In this document: piece by piece, positions 6,357-10,202 of the stretch
How the letters are laid out: every line of letters begins with the position of its first letter
Position numbering within the stretch: the first letter of the stretch is position 1
From: Caldisericota bacterium
GTDB taxonomy: Bacteria > Caldisericota > Caldisericia > B22-G15
DNA length: 10,202 bases
Reading direction: 5' to 3'
Assembly (NCBI GenBank): GCA_003648245.1
Contig: QMOO01000032.1
Span: forward strand, 1-10,202
Notes under the pieces: generated by a model
The model's database searches: none
Told to the model about the DNA's origin: nothing
The model's input: the letters and a program-made list of their open reading frames with translations, nothing else
Made by a program: the position numbers and the translations under genes

Positions 6357-9300
6357 GCTACAAGTACGGCATCTGTGTTGAATGTTATAATAACGCCTGC
6401 AATTGTGGGGGAGGTTCCACGAATTGACATTGTTTTTGATCTTGATCTTCCAGTTTCGGCAAACTCTGATAATTTAGTTGTTACATTTCCCATAGACGCT
6501 GGTGGTGATATTAACAAGGAGTTTACGCTTCCCTCTGCAATTCCCACAACAGCAGTATTAATTGATGGGAGTAACAACATAGTAGATGTACAGGTTGATT
6601 TATTGAATAGGAAAATTGCTGTAATAACATCCATAAATCTTTTTGGAGATCCTGGTTCAGTGGATCATCATACCCTTACTTTCCTACCTTCTGCAGGGAT
6701 TAAGAATCCAAAGACATCAGGTTACTATTCCCTGAAATTCCATACATCACAGGAAACTGTAGATGCTACATCTCCTTCCTTCTTTATATATCCAACTGTC
6801 TTTGATCATTTAGAGATATCTCCTGATCCAGCTTTTGTTGAGTCAAACAAATTTCCATCCACCAGTTACGTTGCAGGTTTTGGGAATCATGTAATCCTCA
6901 GGGCTTATCCAAAAGATATCTATAATAATACTCTCTATGAAGGATTTATTAATCCTTTTGGAACATATGTTACAAACGGTGATTCTGACTGTGGAATACG
7001 TGTAGACGCCAATGACGCTGCTCATTTCCGTTACTGTGATTCAAATGCAAATGGGCACTATGACTGTTATGATTGCCTCTACTTAGATTCAGATAATTCC
7101 TTTACAATTTCAGTTGGAGATATAAGGATTACTGCATCCTCCTGTGGTGGAAGCTATACTCCAGGAAGTGCTGTAAAAGAGGGTGATGTTGATATTGGAA
7201 ATCCGCTATATGCCCCTTATATATTCCCCAATCCATCCTATGTAAGAGGAGAAGGTGATTTGACGAGACCACTGACAAACTTTAGAACTACTGGAGATCT
7301 TAATGAGGAAAGACATGCCGAGAATATTAACTCAAATGGAGCATATGATTATGGAGAGTTTATTTATAGAAATAAGACAGGAAATGATCCAACAGTCGTT
7401 GATGCTGGAGATAGAAGATTAACAAGTGTAACAATTGGGGGAACAACCTATGCTGCAAATTCAGTAGTTGCTGCAGGAGATTTAGATGAAGGAACCCCAC
7501 TGGTTCTATTTCAAAATAATGTGGAGATGTATTATGATGCAGATTTATCCACTTACTATACTCCAGGAGAGGATATATATAAAGATTTAGATGCTTCGGG
7601 TAGCGTTACTGTTGGAGATCAAAGGTTGACCATAGTTACTTTAGGTACATATACATATATATATAATAGCTTTGTAAGAGAAGATGAAGATGTGGGAGAT
7701 GTGTTAACAGCTTTTCCCGTAAACGAACTTTACTATGATGCTAATGGTGATACTATCTATAGTCCAGGAGAGTGGGTGTATAGAGATGTTGATACTTCTG
7801 GTACTGTAACTGTGGGAGATATAAGACTTTCAACAGTAATAATAGGAAGCTCATCCTACCTTGCTGGAAGTGTATGTCAGGTTGGTGAACTGGATGTGGA
7901 TAAAGGATTTGCTCTCACAGCTTTTGCCGGAAATGAAATGTTTGTAGATTCAGATAGCTCAGGAACATATACTCCTGGTGAAAGAATATATAGAGATTTA
8001 AATGGAGATGGAGCTGTCTCTTACTCAGCTCCAGCAGATTTAAGACTTTCGACACCATCTCTTAGATTCTATGACTCAAATCTTAACGGAACTTTCGATT
8101 CCTGTGATTTACTTTATCTGGATATGGACAACTCTCACCATGTATCCAGTTGCGATATAAGAATGACCGCGGTAAATGTGTGGACACATGATGGGAGGTT
8201 TGCTCATTATATGGCAGGAACAAAAGTTTCAGCAGGAGATCTTGATGCAACAGTCTATCCATCCCTTGAGCTAAAAGATATAGGAATTCTTGAACCAGAT
8301 AACATGTTCTATCCATTTAAATATAGATTCTACGATTACAATTTAAATGGAGTATGGGATAGCGATGAACCTCTTGCCTATTATATAGATTTTGATGATA
8401 ACAATGTGCTTGATTCAGGAGACTTTAGAATTTCATCTCCTTTCAATTGGCTCTGGTCAGTGCCTCTTGGCGGAGGCGTAATCGATAATAATGGATTCTA
8501 CACCTCACCTACATGGACAGATTCAACTCCTCCACAGACATTTACTGCTTCAGCAAGTTTGACAATTAAAGCTGTGACGAGAAATAATACTTCGACTGTT
8601 GTTGTCTTTGAAGGACCACCTAAGGTTATTGTGACTCCTCAAGTTTTATGGATTGCACCGTGTACAGATTTTAAGTATTCAGCTACAGTGGTTGACGCAA
8701 ATAATAATCCCATTCCAATGGCAGAAAAGAACGTCGATTTCTTTGCTGGCTATCCCAGAAATACAACTGTGGATAGTTCTCCTGATGCCGGTATATCACT
8801 CGTCAATTTTGCTTTCAATGAGAAACACACTGAAAATGTAGAAATAAATGGAAACTATGATGCAGGTGAGTGGGTTTATAGAGATATGGACAATAACGGT
8901 GCTGTATCAGTAGGTGATATAAGGCTCACACTTGTAAAGATTGGAACAATAACTTATGCAGCAGGCTCTATTGTTGGTGCAATGTGTCCTACTTGTGATG
9001 TGGATTTAGGAAAAACACTTGTAGCCTTTAATTCAAACGAAATGCACGCTGAAAATGTAAGCTCGACTCTTCCAGCAACTTATGACCCTGGTGAATGGAT
9101 ATATAGAGATAATGATTCAAGTTCAACTGCAACATTTGGAGATAGAAGACTAACTGATGTTGTAGATTCTGATGGTAATGTTTTTCCTGCAAATTCCTTT
9201 GTAGGTGACACAGATGGAGGTACAGCACTTATTGCTATAACAAACGTAAAATTTGTAGATTTGAATGGAAATGGTTATTTTGACCCTGGGGAGTGGCTAT

Positions 9301-10202
9301 ATCAAGACTCTGGTGCTACTTCTGGAGTTGTTGATGCAAATGATGTAAGACTCTTCTCCTGCATGTGTGGTTTATCTGCTGGTAATGTCGTTGCAGGTGA
9401 TGGAGATATAGGACTAAAGTTAATACCATTTGTTCCAGTTCATTCAGAGAATGTAAGTATCGATGGAAAATTTAATGGAAGTGGTACGGGAACAAATGAA
9501 TTTACAGATCTTAATGGAAACTGCACATGGGATCTAGGAGAGGAAATAACCCCTGATCCAAACGGAAATGATGTTGTTGATATCAAAGAATATACATATC
9601 TTGATGTAGATGCATCTGGTACAGTTTCAATTGGTGATATAAGAGTTGATTCAGTTACAATTCCAGTAAGGAATGCTGGTGGAACAGTTGTAAGTATAGT
9701 TAATTATGATGCAGGAAGTGTAGTTGAAGGTGGTGATTTAGATATTGGCTGGACACTTGCTGCTTTTATTACAGGTACAGAGAAATATGTTGATTCTAAT
9801 AACAACGGACAGTATGATGCAGGAGAATACATATATGATGATAGCGGACCTGGTAATACCGATTATGTAGGAGTTGGAGATAAGCGTCTTATTAAGTATG
9901 AGTCACTTTGTCCAGATACTACAGTTGCAGCTGGAGATCCTGATGTAACCACACCTCCTATGAAACTTTCAGACTTTGTTGCAGTGGTGAAGTGGGATGC
10001 ATCCGGCAACCTTTATTTAGATGTAGATAATGATGGAGTTGTATCCTTTGGAGATATAAGACTTTCTGAATTTATAGACTCAACAGTAGATATAGATTCA
10101 GAAGGGAATTTCCATTCTGCTGCTTGTGGTGGCGGAACCTCAAGAATCTGGGCATCCTTTACCTATAATGATGGTTGTCCAGGTAATACATGTGTGGGTA
10201 AT
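6279..10202 (+). CDS. Giant secreted repeat protein with EF-hand-like acidic loops, 3'-truncated by the window edge
   Basis: I do not recognise the family. The frame has no stop from 6279 to the last base (1308 codons visible; 1319 from the alternative ATG 6246), so its length is a minimum. The N-terminus MRKFLSILMALMLVFTFLP is a signal peptide with likely cleavage near Gly26/Ala27. Residues about 27-250 are beta-rich and contain GIKNPKTSGYYSLKFHTS, which resembles a segment I associate with cell-surface proteins of Gram-positive-type bacteria (low certainty). From about residue 250, some thirteen divergent repeats each combine a loop like DLNGNGYFDPGEW with a loop like DVDTSGTVTVGDIRL, spaced Asp/Asn residues as in EF-hand and dockerin calcium sites. 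An Ig-like insert lies at about 8616-8819. About 18 Cys are visible; there is no CXXCH haem motif. No anchoring domain (S-layer homology, sortase, autotransporter) is visible, but the C-terminus is off the window. Likely an extracellular calcium-binding adhesin or envelope protein; a scaffold role cannot be excluded. Confidence 0.88.
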   Translation, partial: MRKFLSILMALMLVFTFLPRIPISFGATSTASVLNVIITPAIVGEVPRIDIVFDLDLPVSANSDNLVVTFPIDAGGDINKEFTLPSAIPTTAVLIDGSNNIVDVQVDLLNRKIAVITSINLFGDPGSVDHHTLTFLPSAGIKNPKTSGYYSLKFHTSQETVDATSPSFFIYPTVFDHLEISPDPAFVESNKFPSTSYVAGFGNHVILRAYPKDIYNNTLYEGFINPFGTYVTNGDSDCGIRVDANDAAHFRYCDSNANGHYDCYDCLYLDSDNSFTISVGDIRITASSCGGSYTPGSAVKEGDVDIGNPLYAPYIFPNPSYVRGEGDLTRPLTNFRTTGDLNEERHAENINSNGAYDYGEFIYRNKTGNDPTVVDAGDRRLTSVTIGGTTYAANSVVAAGDLDEGTPLVLFQNNVEMYYDADLSTYYTPGEDIYKDLDASGSVTVGDQRLTIVTLGTYTYIYNSFVREDEDVGDVLTAFPVNELYYDANGDTIYSPGEWVYRDVDTSGTVTVGDIRLSTVIIGSSSYLAGSVCQVGELDVDKGFALTAFAGNEMFVDSDSSGTYTPGERIYRDLNGDGAVSYSAPADLRLSTPSLRFYDSNLNGTFDSCDLLYLDMDNSHHVSSCDIRMTAVNVWTHDGRFAHYMAGTKVSAGDLDATVYPSLELKDIGILEPDNMFYPFKYRFYDYNLNGVWDSDEPLAYYIDFDDNNVLDSGDFRISSPFNWLWSVPLGGGVIDNNGFYTSPTWTDSTPPQTFTASASLTIKAVTRNNTSTVVVFEGPPKVIVTPQVLWIAPCTDFKYSATVVDANNNPIPMAEKNVDFFAGYPRNTTVDSSPDAGISLVNFAFNEKHTENVEINGNYDAGEWVYRDMDNNGAVSVGDIRLTLVKIGTITYAAGSIVGAMCPTCDVDLGKTLVAFNSNEMHAENVSSTLPATYDPGEWIYRDNDSSSTATFGDRRLTDVVDSDGNVFPANSFVGDTDGGTALIAITNVKFVDLNGNGYFDPGEWLYQDSGATSGVVDANDVRLFSCMCGLSAGNVVAGDGDIGLKLIPFVPVHSENVSIDGKFNGSGTGTNEFTDLNGNCTWDLGEEITPDPNGNDVVDIKEYTYLDVDASGTVSIGDIRVDSVTIPVRNAGGTVVSIVNYDAGSVVEGGDLDIGWTLAAFITGTEKYVDSNNNGQYDAGEYIYDDSGPGNTDYVGVGDKRLIKYESLCPDTTVAAGDPDVTTPPMKLSDFVAVVKWDASGNLYLDVDNDGVVSFGDIRLSEFIDSTVDIDSEGNFHSAACGGGTSRIWASFTYNDGCPGNTCVGN
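7026..10202 (+). repeat. About thirteen tandem protein repeats with paired EF-hand-like loops
   Basis: Approximate units by aligned motif: 7026-7199, 7314-7511, 7515-7721, 7722-7931, 7932-8063 (short), 8064-8321, 8322-8466, 8823-9035, 9036-9242, 9243-9440, 9441-9770 (expanded), 9771-9980 and 9981 to the edge. Canonical units are 66-71 codons. Consensus in order: Asn-Glu-hydrophobic; loop A D-x-N-x-N-G-x-Y-D-P-G-E; linker W-I/V-Y-R; loop B D-x-D-x-S-G-x-V-x-x-G-D; I-R-L-S/T; a beta-like stretch with Y-x-A-G-S-V-V; G-D-L-D-x-G; and L-x-A-F. Some loops lack acidic residues (loop A of the unit at 9036, loop B of the units at 7314 and 9243). DNA identity between units is low; the longest shared run I noticed is 17 bases (7814-7830 and 10050-10066, GGAGATATAAGACTTTC). 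This points to old or strongly diverged duplications. Confidence 0.85.
8616..8819 (+). other. Ig-like insert between repeats of the giant protein
   Basis: Within the giant reading frame, after a linker rich in Thr, Ser and Pro, a segment beginning PPKVIVTPQ continues with YSATVVDANNNPIP and KNVDFFAG. The pattern of a strand, then 'V-D-x-N-N-N-P-I-P', then a strand ending in an aromatic Phe is typical of bacterial Ig-like domains of the invasin (Big_1) type found in adhesins. It lacks the acidic loop pair of the neighbouring repeats and splits the array into a left block (seven units) and a right block (six or more). The family assignment is by eye and moderate to low in certainty. Confidence 0.45.

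Noticed and set aside
6218..6634. Open frame of 138 codons on the minus strand at the start of the surface-protein gene
   Set aside because: It is opposite the signal peptide and N-terminal domain of the long + strand frame, has no family features, and the + strand has promoter, ribosome sites and signal peptide in place.
7065..9000. CXXC motifs (DCYDC, CPTC) as c-type haem sites
   Set aside because: None is followed by His, so the CXXCH haem attachment motif is absent.
7026..10202. Tandem repeats as a CRISPR array or minisatellite
   Set aside because: Repeats are of protein sequence, about 200 bases long, divergent at the DNA level and continuously open in one frame, without conserved short direct repeats and spacers.
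7026..10202. Repeats as true dockerin type I modules
   Set aside because: Loop B resembles a dockerin loop, but dockerins have two loops about 20 residues apart with helices and usually occur once at a C-terminus. Here there are about thirteen copies with a four-residue linker and beta-like flanks.

Overview
The window is AT-rich bacterial DNA with all genes on the + strand, packed with almost no intergenic space. Arginine is written mostly as AGA/AGG, and the cytoplasmic proteins are rich in Lys, Glu and Ile. With a phosphofructokinase carrying pyrophosphate-type active-site residues and a sigma54-type activator, this suggests an anaerobic, possibly thermophilic bacterium. Nothing in the sequence fixes the phylum, so I leave it open.

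Layout: (1) positions 1-2058 hold the C-terminal two thirds of dnaE, the replicative DNA polymerase III alpha subunit, cut by the left edge. (2) 2071-3090 is a phosphofructokinase gene (pfkA type) with a strong ribosome binding site. (3) 3090-4778 is a membrane-bound PAS-containing sensor histidine kinase whose start codon overlaps the pfkA stop codon (TAATG). (4) 4794-6194 is a complete NtrC-type response regulator (receiver, AAA+, Fis helix-turn-helix). It has no recognisable Shine-Dalgarno but an extended -10 element just upstream, so its message may be leaderless. (5) From 6279 (alternative start 6246) to the right edge runs one uninterrupted reading frame of at least 1308 codons. It encodes a secreted protein with a signal peptide, about 220 residues of beta-rich N-terminal sequence, and then about thirteen divergent repeats.

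The first four genes are familiar families. The kinase and regulator form a probable cognate pair whose stimulus and target genes cannot be read from the sequence. The neighbouring surface-protein gene is a possible target, but no sigma54 promoter was found in front of it; it has a plausible sigma70-type promoter instead.

The part most worth a second look is the giant secreted protein. Typical repeat units are 66-71 residues and carry two EF-hand-like 12-residue acidic loops: a type A loop ending in Gly-Glu and a type B loop ending in Gly-Asp. Only about four residues (Trp-Ile/Val-Tyr-Arg) separate them. That spacing leaves no room for the helices of a classical EF-hand pair. The array may therefore be an undescribed class of calcium-stabilised surface repeat, interrupted by an Ig-like insert and decorated with about 18 cysteines. 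No RNA genes, CRISPR arrays, insertion sequences or convincing terminators were seen, and no gap between genes exceeds about 85 bases.
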